Part shown: one piece after another, positions 7,879 through 18,572 of the stretch | Position numbering within the stretch: position 1 is the first letter of the stretch | Layout: every line of letters starts with the position of its first letter | DNA from: Chromohalobacter israelensis | GTDB lineage: Bacteria > Pseudomonadota > Gammaproteobacteria > Pseudomonadales > Halomonadaceae | Reading direction: 5' to 3' | Length of the DNA: 64,000 nucleotides | NCBI GenBank assembly: GCA_000761475.1 | Contig: JQNW01000001.1 | Location: forward strand, 186,001 to 250,000 | Position numbers and translations under genes: made by a program | The notes under the pieces: model-generated | The model's database searches: none | The model's input: only the letters and a program-made list of their open reading frames with translations | Told to the model about the DNA's origin: nothing

Positions 7879-10068
7879 TCACTCATCCGGGGACAGCGCC
7901 ACGTGCGCCGTCAGCAGATGGATCGACCCCGCCAGCAAGGTGTCGGGGCTCATGCGCTTGCGTTCCCCGGCCAGGCGCCGCACCAGCGGACGCGTATCCA
8001 GCGCCCAGCCCGCATCGCTCAGGTCCAGCCGCAACGCCAGTGCCGCCAGTTGCGCGGCCAGGTAGACGCGCAGCTCGCAATCGAGCGGCGACACGCCCCC
8101 CAGTTGCTGCCAGGCCGACCGCATCAAGCGCGGCAGGTCGTCCTGCTCGGTCTGCCGATAGATGAAAGCGCGCATGTCGATATCCAGCGCATCGCCGACC
8201 TGCCCCAGCCAGTGATAGACACCGCGCTGCCGTCCGTTCTCGGGGTCATGTGCCGTGGCGACCCACAGGCTGAGCGTCGGCGCCTCGTGCCCGGACAAGG
8301 CCACCGGCAAGCGGGCCAGCGTGACGCGTCGCGGACGCCCACGCAGGCGACAGACATGCTGGCCGCAGGGCTCGGCGAGAGAGGCAAGTTCGCCGACCGC
8401 CAGACGCTCACCGGCATGCCAGACGCGCTGTTGCACGCGCACCCGCGCCAGCCAGGGGCTCTCGGAATCGTGCAATTGCTGCCGGACATCGCTCTCCGGG
8501 ACCCGGGCGAACACCACCCAGTGGCTGCCCAGATGACGACGCGCCAGAGTCAAGCGCTGGGCGTCGGACGGCGGCCAGCGATGCAGCGGCCAGGCCAGCG
8601 GCAAGACATCACCATTGGCATCCAGCGGCAGCATGGGCGGTACCCAGTCCATGCCGCGAGGCTGACCGCCGGACCAGACCAGACCCGTGGCCTCGGCCTC
8701 GCGAACCGCCGCGATCATTGGCGGCGGCGCCAGGTGGCGTTCGAGCCAGGCCTGTTGCGCGGCCCGCGGCGCCTCGCGCTGTCGCCAGGCGTCGACCAGC
8801 GGCGTCATCCCGGGAACGGCCGCCTGCAGCGTTGCCATGACCCTTGCCAGTTGCTGACGCTGCGCCAGCAGGTCGCGAGACAGCGCCTGCACGCCCTGAC
8901 CGGACGCGGAGGGTCGCAGTATGTCGGTCAGCACGTTTTCATCGTAGGTGAACGGCGACCCCTGCCCCACGGCCAGCGCTTCCTCCAGCAGGTCGGGGGC
9001 TTCGGCCAGACGAATGTCCTCGGGGACCCGCTGCCCATGAGACACGTAGTAAAGACGCAGCCGGTGACGCATGACCACATCGAGCACCGCCCCCAGCCGG
9101 GGTGCCTCGTCCACCTTGGTCAGCAAGCAGCCATAGAGCGGCGCCCCGGCATCCCGCGAGGCCCGCTGATAGGTCTCGACGACCTCTTCGAGCGTATCGC
9201 CGTGGCTGGCGGCATTGAGCAGCAGCAAACGCCGTACCGGCCGCGCGGCGCCACCGAGTCGCGCGATCTGCCCGGCGACGCGCTGATCGCGCTGACTCAT
9301 GCCGACGGTGTCGACGATCACCATGCGCTTGCCCTCGAGGCGCGTCAGCAAGCCTTCCAGATCGTCCTCGTGATGGACCGCGTGCACATCGACGCCCAGC
9401 AGGCGTGCGTAGATACGCAATTGTTCGTGCGCGCCGATACGGTAGTCGTCGGTGGTAACGAGGGCGACATCGTCCCCCCCGAAGCGCATGACATAGCGCG
9501 CCGCGAACTTGGCGGTGGTCGTGGTCTTGCCCACGCCGGTGGGTCCCACCAGCGCGAAGACGCCGCCCTGCTCGAGCATCGATGCCTCGTCATCCAGGAC
9601 ATCCAGCCGGCTTTCCAGCTGGCGACGGCTCCAGGCGAGCAGGCCAGGGTCGTCGGGCGTCGCCTGGGAGAGCTCCTCCGGCAGGTCATCGAGCATTTCA
9701 CGTACCAGGCGCGCACTGAAACCGGCGGTGATCAGTCGCTGGCGCAACACGCCTTGCACCCCGGGACGCGCGTTGCGGGCACGCGGCGTCTCGGCGATGT
9801 GCGACATCAGCAGCTCGCGCATGGCCTGCATTTCGGCGTACAGACGTTCTTGCCCCACCGGCGACGCGGCGTCGGCGGAAGACGTTTCGGCGGGGCGCGA
9901 CTCGGCATGCTCGACCAGGGAGGCCTGCGCGTCTTCGGCCACGGCCACCACCTCGACCCCATCATCGACACGCCGGTTGGACAGGATCAGGGCGTCGTCG
10001 CCCAGCGCATCGCGCACCTGACGCATGGCCTCGCGACTGTTGACGCCCAGGAACCGCATCACGCTCAT
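7879..10068 (-). CDS. flhF: SRP-type GTPase FlhF with long C-terminal extension
   Basis: 729 residues, against roughly 370-490 in typical FlhF. The N-terminal B domain begins MSVMRFLGVNSREAM. The NG domain spans about 110-375, with G1 GPTGVGKT (175-182), TTDDYRIGA (about 205), DTVG (253-256) and TKVDE (317-321). FlhF is a membrane-associated GTPase that places and licenses flagella, often at the pole. From about residue 380 to 729 the protein continues with sequence I do not recognise, rich in W, R and L and with no obvious motif. It lies between flhA and the DQAxxLR gene, with short overlaps on both sides, so it is co-transcribed with them. The reading frame is open throughout, so the extension is not an artefact of a missed stop. 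Confidence 0.93.
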   Translation of the reverse strand: MSVMRFLGVNSREAMRQVRDALGDDALILSNRRVDDGVEVVAVAEDAQASLVEHAESRPAETSSADAASPVGQERLYAEMQAMRELLMSHIAETPRARNARPGVQGVLRQRLITAGFSARLVREMLDDLPEELSQATPDDPGLLAWSRRQLESRLDVLDDEASMLEQGGVFALVGPTGVGKTTTTAKFAARYVMRFGGDDVALVTTDDYRIGAHEQLRIYARLLGVDVHAVHHEDDLEGLLTRLEGKRMVIVDTVGMSQRDQRVAGQIARLGGAARPVRRLLLLNAASHGDTLEEVVETYQRASRDAGAPLYGCLLTKVDEAPRLGAVLDVVMRHRLRLYYVSHGQRVPEDIRLAEAPDLLEEALAVGQGSPFTYDENVLTDILRPSASGQGVQALSRDLLAQRQQLARVMATLQAAVPGMTPLVDAWRQREAPRAAQQAWLERHLAPPPMIAAVREAEATGLVWSGGQPRGMDWVPPMLPLDANGDVLPLAWPLHRWPPSDAQRLTLARRHLGSHWVVFARVPESDVRQQLHDSESPWLARVRVQQRVWHAGERLAVGELASLAEPCGQHVCRLRGRPRRVTLARLPVALSGHEAPTLSLWVATAHDPENGRQRGVYHWLGQVGDALDIDMRAFIYRQTEQDDLPRLMRSAWQQLGGVSPLDCELRVYLAAQLAALALRLDLSDAGWALDTRPLVRRLAGERKRMSPDTLLAGSIHLLTAHVALSPDE

Positions 10069-12152
10069 GAACGGGCTCCGATCGTGGTGGTGACACGCAA
10101 GGTACGGTCATCGGGAATTTCGGCGTTCGACATCACCACCAGATGGGTGATGCGCCGGCGCAGGAAGCGCGCCAGCAAGGCCCGCAGGCCGTGCTGCACC
10201 ACCAGCACGGCCGGGTCGCCGCGCGCCTCCTGGCGCTCGACGGCGGATACCGCCTGCTCCATGAGCGTGTCGGCCAGCCCGGGCTCCAGGCCACCGCCGT
10301 TGCTCAGCGCCTGGGTCAGGACCTGCTCGAGGTTGGCATCCAGGCCGATGACGTGCATCTCCTGGTCGCCGGGGAACCACTGCTGGGTGATCGAGCGTCC
10401 CAGCGCGACACGCACCATGGCCGTGAGTTCGTGCGGATCGGACTGCTGGGGCGCATGCTCGGCCAGGGTGTCGAGAATCGTGCGCATGTCGCGGATCGAG
10501 ACTTCTTCGGCCAGCAGGTTCTGCAGGATGCGCTGCATCGCGGTCAACGACAGTAGCTTGGGCACCACATCCTCGACCAGGGACTTGTTCTCGGCGGCGA
10601 TCTTGTCGAGCAGTTGCTGAACCTCCTGGCGGCCCAGCATGTCGTTGGCATGACGATGCAGCAAGTGATTGAGGTGCGTGGCCACCACGGTGCTCGCATC
10701 CACCACGGTGTAGCCGTAGACCTGCGCGCGCTCACGCTGCGCCGAGTCGATCCATACCGCAGGCAGACCGAAGGCCGGGTCCTGAGTGGGCGTGCCTTCC
10801 ACCTTGCCGGACACCTGACCCGGGTCGATGGCCAGCCATTGCCCCGGATGCGCGTCGGCGCGCCCCACTTCGACACCCTTGAGCGTGATGACGTACGTCG
10901 AGGCACCCAGTTCCAGGTTATCGCGGATATGCACCACCGGCGGCAGAAAGCCGACATCCTGGGCGAATTTCTTGCGCACGCTCTTGATGCGCCCCAGCAG
11001 CTCGCCCTGCTGACGATGGTCGACGAGCGGGATCAGCCGATGGCCGACCTCGAGTCCCAGGGTATCGACCAGTTGCACGTCATCCCAACTGGCCTCGGGC
11101 ACCTCGGGCTGTGGCGGTGGCGTCTGCGGCGTTGCCGCCGAGGGGGCGGCCTCGCGCTGGTTGCGGCGCCACATCCACCAGGCCAGGCTCCCCAGCAGCA
11201 CGGTGAACAGCAAAAAGACCAGGTTGGGCATGCCCGGCACCAGGCCCAGCAGGCCCATGACACCGGCCGCCAGCATCAAGACCTGCGGATTGTTGAACAG
11301 CTGGCTGATCAGCTGCTGGCCGACGTCCTGATCGGTATTGACGCGCGACACGGTGACACCGGCGGCGGTGGAGATTACCAGCGCCGGGATCTGTGCCACC
11401 AGACCATCACCGATGGTCAGCAAGGTGTAGGTATGCCCCGCCTCGGAAAAGCTCAGGCTGTGCTGGGCCATGCCGATCGCCAGACCACCGATCAGGTTGA
11501 TGAGCATGATGATGATGCCGGCGATGGCGTCGCCGCGCACGAACTTGCTGGCCCCGTCCATGGAACCGTAGAAATCCGCTTCCTGGGAGATTTCCTGGCG
11601 CCGCGCCCGGGCATCTTCCTCGCCGATCAGGCCGGCATTGAGGTCGGCATCGATGGCCATCTGCTTGCCGGGCATGGCATCCAGGGTGAAGCGCGCGCCA
11701 ACCTCGGCGATACGCCCCGCCCCCTTGGTGATGACCATGAAATTGATGACCACCAGGATCATGAATACCACCAGCCCGACGGCGAAGTTACCGCCGATCA
11801 GGAAGGCGCCGAAGGCCTCGATCACCTTGCCGGCCGCGTCGCCGCCCTCGTGGCCCTCCATCAGCACCACGCGCGTGGAGGCCACGTTGAGCGACAGGCG
11901 CAGCAGGGTCGAAAACAGCAGGACCGCCGGGAAGGCCGCGAAATCGAGAGGCTTCTGAGTGAACATGCTGACCAGCAACACCATCACCGCCAGCGTGATG
12001 TTGAAGGTGAACAAGAGATCCAGCACGAATGCCGGCAGTGGCAGGATCATCATGGCCAGGATCATGATGATCAACACGGGTCCGGCCAGGACCTTCAAAC
12101 GGGTGTCGTTCAACCACTCACGACGCCCCCATAGCTGACTTAACGCATTCAT
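10065..12152 (-). CDS. flhA: Flagellar type III export gate protein FlhA
   Basis: 695 residues, the usual length. The N-terminal half has eight or so membrane helices with the FHIPEP-family core (LLRLSLNVASTR, and AMPGKQMAIDADL near residue 160). The cytoplasmic C-terminal half binds export substrates and chaperones. With FlhB it forms the proton-driven export gate in the basal body. It starts within the last codons of flhB (4-base overlap) and overlaps flhF by 4 bases, so flhB-flhA-flhF form one tightly packed operon. Confidence 0.97.
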   Translation of the reverse strand: MNALSQLWGRREWLNDTRLKVLAGPVLIIMILAMMILPLPAFVLDLLFTFNITLAVMVLLVSMFTQKPLDFAAFPAVLLFSTLLRLSLNVASTRVVLMEGHEGGDAAGKVIEAFGAFLIGGNFAVGLVVFMILVVINFMVITKGAGRIAEVGARFTLDAMPGKQMAIDADLNAGLIGEEDARARRQEISQEADFYGSMDGASKFVRGDAIAGIIIMLINLIGGLAIGMAQHSLSFSEAGHTYTLLTIGDGLVAQIPALVISTAAGVTVSRVNTDQDVGQQLISQLFNNPQVLMLAAGVMGLLGLVPGMPNLVFLLFTVLLGSLAWWMWRRNQREAAPSAATPQTPPPQPEVPEASWDDVQLVDTLGLEVGHRLIPLVDHRQQGELLGRIKSVRKKFAQDVGFLPPVVHIRDNLELGASTYVITLKGVEVGRADAHPGQWLAIDPGQVSGKVEGTPTQDPAFGLPAVWIDSAQRERAQVYGYTVVDASTVVATHLNHLLHRHANDMLGRQEVQQLLDKIAAENKSLVEDVVPKLLSLTAMQRILQNLLAEEVSIRDMRTILDTLAEHAPQQSDPHELTAMVRVALGRSITQQWFPGDQEMHVIGLDANLEQVLTQALSNGGGLEPGLADTLMEQAVSAVERQEARGDPAVLVVQHGLRALLARFLRRRITHLVVMSNAEIPDDRTLRVTTTIGARS

Positions 12153-13312
12153 GGCGTGTCCTTGGCTCCGGCAACGTTATGCTGGGAAGGGTCCAACTCA
12201 TTCGGCACGGGCAGGTCGTGTGGCGTATCAGGCCAGTCACCTCCCTCCTCGCGCACGCGTTTCAGGCGATAGGCCCAGGCGAGCACTTCCGCCACGGCGG
12301 TATACAGCGTCGCCGGCACTTCCTGGTCGATGTCCACGTGCTGATGCAGGGCACGCGCCAAGGGCGGAGCTTCGAGCAGTGGCACGCCATGGGCCTCGCC
12401 GAGTTCTCGAATGCGCGTGGCGACCAGATCCGACCCCTTGGCCACGACCCGCGGGGCTTCCATGTAACTCCCCTCGTAGCTCAGCGCCACGGCATAATGC
12501 GTGGGGTTGGTCACGATGACATCCGCCTCCGGCACCTTGGCCATCATGCGGCGCCTCGCCATGGACTGCTGCTGGGCACGCATGCGCGCCTTGACCTGGG
12601 GGTCACCCTCGGTTTCCTTGTGCTCTTTCTTGATCTCGTCCTTCGTCATGCGCAGCTTCTTGGTGAAACTCCACAGCTGAAACGGCACGTCGATGAGCAC
12701 CACGACGATGAGCATCGCCACGCATAGGGACAGGCACAAGGCGGCGAGATCCATGCCGCGCGCCAGGGCTTCGCTGAGCGGCAGGCTCATCAGGCCCAGC
12801 AGATCGCCGCGATTCAGCCACAGGAATGCGACGGCCACGCCGCCGACCAGCACCGACTTGGCCACGGCCTTGCCCAGCTCGGCCAGCACCTGCGACGAGA
12901 ACATCCGCTTGAAGCCCTTGAGCGGGTTCAGCTTGGAGATCTGGGGCTGCAGCGCCTTGCCGGAAATCAACCAGCCGCCGAGCATGACCGGCGCCGTCAG
13001 CGCCACCACCGTGACGATGAGGAACAAGGGCAGCAAGGCCAGCAGCGTATTTTGTCCCAGGGTCCAGACGTGCGCCATCAAGACAGCGGTATCGAACGCC
13101 TCGGCACGCGAGAACAGGAACGATTGCTCCATGACCACGCCCATGCGGTCATAGAGATGCCCCCCCAGCGACCACAAAGACCCGACCCCCACGGCAAGCA
13201 GCATGAAAGTGGTCAATTCGCGCGAGCGCGCGACTTCGCCATCTTCCTTCGCCTTGTCGAGTCGTCGAGGTGTCGGGTCTTCTGTTTTTTCCTCGTCGCT
13301 ATCCTCGGCCAT
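12149..13312 (-). CDS. flhB: Flagellar type III export switch protein FlhB
   Basis: 387 residues. The N-terminus MAEDSDEEKTEDPTPRRLDKA is the family signature. Four membrane helices follow (about 30-210), then a cytoplasmic domain with the autocleavage loop NPTH (in VIVTNPTHYAVAL). Cleavage between N and P, triggered with FliK, switches export from rod/hook to filament proteins. It is the first gene of the flhB-flhA-flhF block. A second, short FlhB-like C-terminal protein is encoded at 28659-28964. Confidence 0.97.
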   Translation of the reverse strand: MAEDSDEEKTEDPTPRRLDKAKEDGEVARSRELTTFMLLAVGVGSLWSLGGHLYDRMGVVMEQSFLFSRAEAFDTAVLMAHVWTLGQNTLLALLPLFLIVTVVALTAPVMLGGWLISGKALQPQISKLNPLKGFKRMFSSQVLAELGKAVAKSVLVGGVAVAFLWLNRGDLLGLMSLPLSEALARGMDLAALCLSLCVAMLIVVVLIDVPFQLWSFTKKLRMTKDEIKKEHKETEGDPQVKARMRAQQQSMARRRMMAKVPEADVIVTNPTHYAVALSYEGSYMEAPRVVAKGSDLVATRIRELGEAHGVPLLEAPPLARALHQHVDIDQEVPATLYTAVAEVLAWAYRLKRVREEGGDWPDTPHDLPVPNELDPSQHNVAGAKDTP

Positions 13313-13475
13313 GACCCTCTCTGACGTCGCAGCGTCGGGCGCCCCACGCCTGGACGAAAGCCCAGTCGCCGAACGGCCTGTTCATCGAATGCGAGCTATT
13401 TTCGAGGCAACGAGGAGAAGACGATCATCGGAATAGCGCCCACTATGCCCTGTTATTCAAGGCACGCGACGCCAA

Positions 13476-13501
13476 ACGCTGCCGGCGAACCCCGGCAGCG
13501 T
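13476..13501 (-). terminator. Hairpin after cheZ
   Basis: A perfect 10-bp stem, ACGCTGCCGG / CCGGCAGCGT, with a 6-base loop, lies 11 bases past the cheZ stop. On the minus strand it is followed only by TTT, so it may be a weak intrinsic terminator separating cheYZ from flhBA. Confidence 0.6.
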
Positions 13502-13511
13502 CGGGAGGAGG

Positions 13512-14201
13512 TCAGAATCCCAGGCTGTCGAGCAGATCGTCGACCTGGTCCTGACTGTTGACGACATCGGCGCCCTCGGGCTTGACCTGGGGCCCGTTGA
13601 GGAGCTCGTCATCACCTTTCTTGGTCTTGCGCGAGCGCTCGTCGGCGAGCTGTTGCAGCTCTTCCTTGTTATGGCTGTCCGGCGCGGTATCGATCAGCAC
13701 CTGAACCAGCTGCTGCTCGATCTCACGGATGACGTCCATCATCTTCTTGATGACCTGACCGGTCAGGTCCTGAAAATCCTGGGCCATCATGATTTCGAGC
13801 AGCTGCGCGTTGGTCGCCTTGGTCTGGGTGGGCACGTCGTGCAGAAAGGCACGCGTATCCCTGACCAGTTCCTTGGCATCGTCCAGCTCGACGGGCGCGG
13901 CGAACCACTCTTCCCAGCGTCGGTCGAGCTGCTCGGCCCCCGTCTCCATGCGTTCCTGCAACGGTTGCGCCTGATCGATGGCGTTCAACGACCGCTCTGC
14001 GGCCTGCTCAGTCATGGCGGCGACGTAACTGAGGCGATCCCGTGCGTCGGGAATCGCTTCGGCCGCTTTCTCGATCTCTTTGTCCAGCCCCAGCTCGCGC
14101 ATGCTTTCATGCAGCATGCGCGTCATCTTGCCGATCTTATGGATCAGATCGTCTGCGGGGGTGCCATCCGTGCTTTTCTCCGGCTCCGTTTCACCGCTCA
14201 T
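13512..14201 (-). CDS. cheZ: Chemotaxis phosphatase CheZ
   Basis: 229 residues. CheZ dephosphorylates CheY-P in the cytoplasm. The catalytic segment [15 protein letters not shown] is present, with Asp145 and Gln149 matching the Escherichia D143/Q147 pair. The C-terminal helix DDLLDSLGF is the CheY-docking peptide. It lies 22 bases after cheY, as in Escherichia. A charged linker joins the four-helix domain to the docking peptide. Confidence 0.96.
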   Translation of the reverse strand: MSGETEPEKSTDGTPADDLIHKIGKMTRMLHESMRELGLDKEIEKAAEAIPDARDRLSYVAAMTEQAAERSLNAIDQAQPLQERMETGAEQLDRRWEEWFAAPVELDDAKELVRDTRAFLHDVPTQTKATNAQLLEIMMAQDFQDLTGQVIKKMMDVIREIEQQLVQVLIDTAPDSHNKEELQQLADERSRKTKKGDDELLNGPQVKPEGADVVNSQDQVDDLLDSLGF

Positions 14202-14223
14202 GGCCTGCCTCCCTCGTGCGAAC

Positions 14224-14613
14224 TTACTTGCCCAATTTCTCGAAAATCTTGTCCAGCTTCTCTTCCAGCGTCGCGGCAGTGAATGGCTTCACGACATAGC
14301 CGTTCGCCCCGGCCTGTGCAGCAGCGATGATGTTCTCTTTCTTGGCTTCCGCCGTGACCATCAGTACCGGCAGGTCGGACAACGCATCGTCCTGACGAAT
14401 CTCCTTGAGCATCGAGAGACCATCGAGGTTGGGCATGTTCCAGTCCGACACTACGAATTCGAAGCCGCCGGCACGCAGTTTGTTCAGCGCTTCCTGCCCA
14501 TCCTCGGCTTCATCCACATTGTTGAAGCCCAGTTCCTTGAGCAAGCTGCGCACGATACGCCGCATGGTCGGGAAATCGTCCACGACCAGAATGCTCATGT
14601 TCTTGTCCGCCAT
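14224..14613 (-). CDS. cheY: Chemotaxis response regulator CheY
   Basis: 129 residues, a single receiver domain. Asp12, Asp13, Asp57 (phosphorylation), Thr87 and Lys109 all fall at the Escherichia positions. CheY-P binds the flagellar switch (FliM) and changes rotation. The ATG is preceded by GGAGG. It lies downstream of the Tsr/Tar-like receptor and just ahead of cheZ. Confidence 0.97.
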   Translation of the reverse strand: MADKNMSILVVDDFPTMRRIVRSLLKELGFNNVDEAEDGQEALNKLRAGGFEFVVSDWNMPNLDGLSMLKEIRQDDALSDLPVLMVTAEAKKENIIAAAQAGANGYVVKPFTAATLEEKLDKIFEKLGK

Positions 14614-14660
14614 ATATCCTCCGATTCACTAAAAGCTGACCCATTGACTGACAACTCCGC

Positions 14661-14688
14661 CCGGGTGACGCCCCATGGCGCCACCCGG
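14661..14688 (-). terminator. Hairpin after receptor gene
   Basis: CCGGGTG / CACCCGG outer stem with a CGCC/GGCG inner stem, between the receptor stop and cheY. No T-run, so attenuation or partial termination only. Confidence 0.4.
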
Positions 14689-14700
14689 CGTGCGGCATGC

Positions 14701-16404
14701 TTAGAATTCTTCCCACTCGTCCTCTTCGTGGGTGACCGGCGCGCGCTTGGCCGGCACACGCTGAGAGGCACCCTGCGCAGAGGCCGATGGCGTGGCGGAC
14801 GATCCGGCGGACCTGCCGGCCGATGTATTGGCACGCGGCAACTGACGCGTGCTGCCGCCCGGCAGACGGAACGTGGACACCACGTCTTCCAGGCGCTGCG
14901 CCTGTTCCTCGAGCGACGCAGAGGCGCTGGAGGCTTCCTGAACCAGGGAGGCATTCTGCTGGGTCACCTGGTCCATCTGGGTCACGGCCTGGCTCACCTG
15001 CTCGATGCCGTCGCTCTGCTCCTGCGACGCCGCGGAAATTTCATCCATGATGTCGCTGACGCGCTTCACGGCCTGCACCACATCGCGCATGGTGGTTTCG
15101 GCATTGCCGACCAGCTCGGAGCCCTGCTCGATCTGCGTGGTCGAGGTATGGATCAGCCCCTTGATTTCCTTCGCGGCTTCGGCACTGCGGCTGGCCAGGT
15201 TACGCACCTCGCTGGCGACCACGGCGAATCCGCGGCCCTGTTCGCCGGCACGCGCCGCCTCGACCGAGGCGTTGAGCGCCAGAATGTTGGTCTGGAAGGC
15301 GATCGAATCGATCATGCCGATGATATCGGAGATCTGCTTGGAGCTTTCGGTGATGCCCTGCATGGTCGTGGAGACTTCCTGCATGACATCGCCGCCGCGC
15401 CCGGCCGTGGTCGAGGCATCGCTGGCCAGTGAACTCGCCTGACGCGCATTGTCGGCGTTCTGGCGCACGGTGGAGGTCAGCTCTTCCATGCTCGACGCGG
15501 TTTCCTCGAGCGAGGCGGCCTGCTGCTCGGTGCGCGAGGACAAATCGGCGTTCCCGGAGGCGATCTCGCGGGCCCCGCCATGAATCGAGCCGCTGGATTC
15601 ACGCACGGAGGTGACTGTCCCCACCAGACCTTGCTGCATGTCGCGCATGGCATTGAACAGGCGACCGATCTCGTTCTTGCCTCGCTCGGCGATATGGCGG
15701 GAGAGATCGCCCTTGGCGATGTATTCGAAGTGCTCGATCGCTTCATACAGCGGCTTGACGACCGCACGCACCAGCCCCATCCGCACGGCGATAGCCACGA
15801 CAATGGCCAGCACCAACAATACGATGGACAGGACTTCCATCAGCCGGCTGTTGTCGGCATCCACCATGATGGCGTTGTCGACACGCGTCTCGGCGTAATC
15901 GATAAAGTCACGCACGCTGTTGTCGAGATTGCTCATCAGAGGGTTGATGCGTTGATCGTCCTCAGTACGCACGGCATCTTCACCCGCAGTCATCTGGCGC
16001 TGCACCTCGTCGTGTAAAGCGACAAAGGCTTCGCCGATGCGCGCCGCATATTCTTCTCCGGTATCAGTCTTGGCTACCTCTTTGAACTGGTTGATGCGCT
16101 CACCAGCATTTTGCAGTGCAGACTCGATCTCATTTTGAAGCTGTTGCGCGCGCTCGGTGTCCTCGGCCTCCACCGCGTTACGGTAACTGGCCACCAGGGC
16201 GCGTGAGCGCACCAGGTTGAGCGTAGCGCGGTTGATGGTGTTGGTCTGCTCGAACCCGATGGTGCCGATGGTATCCAGCGCTTCGGCGCTTTTCTGGTTG
16301 GAATAGAACCCCATGGCGCTGATGATCGCGCACATGACGACCATGACGGTCAATGCGATCGTCAAGCTGGCCCTGACCGAAAGGTCGTTCAGCATTTTTC
16401 CCAT
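14701..16404 (-). CDS. Methyl-accepting chemotaxis protein (Tsr/Tar-like)
   Basis: 567 residues in the classical receptor layout: membrane helix 1 (about 10-30), a periplasmic four-helix sensor domain (about 32-185), membrane helix 2 (about 186-208), HAMP (about 210-265) and a long signalling coiled coil. The hairpin tip reads [20 protein letters not shown], the invariant CheA/CheW contact. It ends in DEWEEF, an xWxxF tether that recruits CheR and CheB, so this is probably a high-abundance receptor. The ligand cannot be told from sequence. It lies between cheB and cheY, the place of tar/tap in Escherichia. Confidence 0.93.
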   Translation of the reverse strand: MGKMLNDLSVRASLTIALTVMVVMCAIISAMGFYSNQKSAEALDTIGTIGFEQTNTINRATLNLVRSRALVASYRNAVEAEDTERAQQLQNEIESALQNAGERINQFKEVAKTDTGEEYAARIGEAFVALHDEVQRQMTAGEDAVRTEDDQRINPLMSNLDNSVRDFIDYAETRVDNAIMVDADNSRLMEVLSIVLLVLAIVVAIAVRMGLVRAVVKPLYEAIEHFEYIAKGDLSRHIAERGKNEIGRLFNAMRDMQQGLVGTVTSVRESSGSIHGGAREIASGNADLSSRTEQQAASLEETASSMEELTSTVRQNADNARQASSLASDASTTAGRGGDVMQEVSTTMQGITESSKQISDIIGMIDSIAFQTNILALNASVEAARAGEQGRGFAVVASEVRNLASRSAEAAKEIKGLIHTSTTQIEQGSELVGNAETTMRDVVQAVKRVSDIMDEISAASQEQSDGIEQVSQAVTQMDQVTQQNASLVQEASSASASLEEQAQRLEDVVSTFRLPGGSTRQLPRANTSAGRSAGSSATPSASAQGASQRVPAKRAPVTHEEDEWEEF

Positions 16405-16493
16405 GTCGTCTCCTGATGAGTTCCCTGGCGTCGGTTGCAGTGGTTGAATCGGTGATAAGTAAGGATTGCCCCGGTTTCTTGTCTAGGTCGCGG

Positions 16494-17564
16494 TCATACC
16501 CGCTGTGCGCGCCCGGAGGCTTCGGCGCGTTTCATCAGCGCAGCGGGGATCTCGGAGAGCGCGATGGTATCGATTGCCGCTCCCGCGACGATCGCCTCGC
16601 GCGGCATGCCGAACACCACGCAGCTCTCTTCGTCCTGGGCCAGGGTGTAGCTCCCGGCCTGACGCATCTCCAGCAAGCCCGCCGCGCCATCCCGGCCCAT
16701 GCCGGTGAGAATCACGCCGATGGCGTTGCGCCCCGCGCTCTGTGCCGCGGAGTGGAACAATACGTCCACCGAAGGGCGATGGCGGTTCACGGGCGGCGCA
16801 TCGTCCAGGCGTATCACGTAGTTGGCGCCCGAACGGGCCAGCTTCATGTGCCAGTCACCCGGTGCGATATAGGCATGGCCGGGGAGTACTCGCTCGCCGT
16901 CGACCGCCTCCTTGACCGTGATCCGGCAAAGCTTGTCGAGACGCTCGGCAAAGGATTTCGTGAATCCCCCCGGCATGTGCTGGGTGATCAGCACCGCGGG
17001 GCTGTTCGCCGGCAAGGGTTCGAGGACATGACGAATGGCTTCGGTGCCACCCGTGGAGGCGCCGATGATGATCACCTTCTCGCTCGACAGCAGCGGCGCC
17101 TTGAGCGGTGCCTTGTCCTTCGCCGGAGGCTGCTTGGCCACGGCACGGGGGCGCGAGCGCGCCGCCGCCCGAATCATGTCCGCGATCATTTCCGTGTACT
17201 CGAGCATGCCCTCGCGAATGCCCATTTCCGGCTTGGCGACGAAATCGACCGCCCCCAGCTCCAGCGCACGCAGGGTGATCTCCGACCCCTTCTGGGTCAG
17301 CGACGACACCATCAATACCGGCATGGGCCGCAAGCGCATCAACCGCTCGAGAAAGTCGAGCCCGTCCATGCGCGGCATTTCCACGTCCAGCGTCAAGACG
17401 TCAGGATTGGTGCGCTTGATCAAGTCACGCGCCACCAGGGGATCCGGCGCCGTGGCGACGACCTCCATGTCCGGCTGGCTGTCGATGATCTTGCTCATCA
17501 AATCGCGAATCAGCGCCGAATCATCGACACACAGCACCTTGATCTTGTTCGAGGTCAACGCCAC
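16494..17564 (-). CDS. cheB: Chemotaxis protein-glutamate methylesterase/deamidase CheB
   Basis: About 356 residues: receiver domain (VDDSALIR; phospho-Asp60 in [12 protein letters not shown]), a linker, and the methylesterase domain with [10 protein letters not shown] (nucleophilic Ser), ITQHMPGGF (His) and LTGMGRDGA (Asp). CheB-P removes methyl groups from receptors, opposing CheR. The start is uncertain. GTG at 17564 lies only 2 bases from AAGGAG, while a TTG at 17558 has better spacing. It is flanked by cheR and a receptor gene, matching the Escherichia order. Confidence 0.96.
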   Translation of the reverse strand: MALTSNKIKVLCVDDSALIRDLMSKIIDSQPDMEVVATAPDPLVARDLIKRTNPDVLTLDVEMPRMDGLDFLERLMRLRPMPVLMVSSLTQKGSEITLRALELGAVDFVAKPEMGIREGMLEYTEMIADMIRAAARSRPRAVAKQPPAKDKAPLKAPLLSSEKVIIIGASTGGTEAIRHVLEPLPANSPAVLITQHMPGGFTKSFAERLDKLCRITVKEAVDGERVLPGHAYIAPGDWHMKLARSGANYVIRLDDAPPVNRHRPSVDVLFHSAAQSAGRNAIGVILTGMGRDGAAGLLEMRQAGSYTLAQDEESCVVFGMPREAIVAGAAIDTIALSEIPAALMKRAEASGRAQRV

Positions 17565-17657
17565 TACTCCTTAATCTTCATGCACACATGTGACGCGGGG
17601 CCACGCGCGCCGCGCCTGTCGCCACGATGTCGAGCACGACACACTCATATAAATCTA

Positions 17658-17683
17658 CTATCGGCCAGTACCATGTACGCTGA
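17658..17683 (-). promoter_or_regulatory. Possible sigma-28 promoter for cheB
   Basis: On the minus strand GCCGATAG preceded 18 bases upstream by TCAG, in the cheR-cheB gap. The -10 is a good sigma-28 match; the -35 and spacing are one off consensus. Confidence 0.35.
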
Positions 17684-17687
17684 AGGG

Positions 17688-18572
17688 TCAGCGCGATAAT
17701 TCGTACACGGTCTGCCCTCGCAGCCTGAAACTCTGGGTCAGGTAGGAGAAATTCTCCGAATGGCCGGTAAACAAGAGGCCATTGGGCTTCAACAAGGGCG
17801 CAAAACGCTCGAGGATGCGTGCCTGAGTTTCCTTGTCGAAGTAGATCATGACATTACGGCAGAAAATGGCATCGAAAGGCCCTTTTGCCGTCCAGCCCGA
17901 TGCCGTCAGGTTGAGCGGCTGGAAGTCGACCATCGCTGACAGCTCCGGCCGCACCTTCGCCATGCCGGCGCGGGCGCCACTACCGCGTAGAAAAAACCGC
18001 CGGCGACATTCCTCGGAGACTTTTTCCAGCTGATCTAGCGAGTAGATGCCCTGGCGTGCCTTGTTCAAGGCGTCGGTATCGATGTCCGTGGCCAGTACCT
18101 CGGCCTGCTGTGCACGACTCCCCAAGGCCTCGCTGAGCGTGATAGCGATCGAGTAGGGCTCCTCGCCCGTCGATGCCGCCGCACACCAGATCCGCACGGG
18201 ACCGCTCACCTGCTTGACATGCGCCGCGAGCAGTGGGAAATGGTGCGCTTCTCGGAAAAAAGAGGTCAGGTTCGTCGTCAGGGCGTTGGTAAACGCCTCC
18301 CACTCTGGCGACTCAGGATGTTGGTCCAGACGCGCCAGATAATCACTGAAGCGGCGCATACCATGCAGCCGCAGCCGCTTTGCCAAGCGGCTGTAGGCCA
18401 TTTCACGCTTGTGCGACGCCAGCACGAGGCCGGCGCGCTGATAAATGAGCGTGCGTATCTTGTCGAAATCCGCCTCCGTGAATTCGAGGTCACGGTCGGC
18501 GGTTCCGAACAGGCCAGGATGTTCCTCCTGCGGCGCAGGAAACTGACGAAAATCGCTCAAAAGGATTCCCAC
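17688..18572 (-). CDS. cheR: Chemotaxis receptor methyltransferase CheR
   Basis: About 294 residues. CheR methylates receptor glutamates using S-adenosylmethionine. The N-terminal helical domain contains [16 protein letters not shown]. The SAM-binding core has [15 protein letters not shown], and the late motif [13 protein letters not shown] is also typical. The start is uncertain: GTG at 18572 lies right at the GGAG, while TTG at 18560 overlaps the preceding receptor stop as TTGA and gives LSDFRQF. Either way it is coupled to the Aer-like receptor gene. Confidence 0.96.
   Translation of the reverse strand: MGILLSDFRQFPAPQEEHPGLFGTADRDLEFTEADFDKIRTLIYQRAGLVLASHKREMAYSRLAKRLRLHGMRRFSDYLARLDQHPESPEWEAFTNALTTNLTSFFREAHHFPLLAAHVKQVSGPVRIWCAAASTGEEPYSIAITLSEALGSRAQQAEVLATDIDTDALNKARQGIYSLDQLEKVSEECRRRFFLRGSGARAGMAKVRPELSAMVDFQPLNLTASGWTAKGPFDAIFCRNVMIYFDKETQARILERFAPLLKPNGLLFTGHSENFSYLTQSFRLRGQTVYELSR

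Noticed and set aside
7747-10620. A 957-codon open frame on the plus strand
   Set aside because: It lies entirely antisense to flhF and flhA, has no recognisable domain, and is explained by the GC-rich codon bias of those genes.
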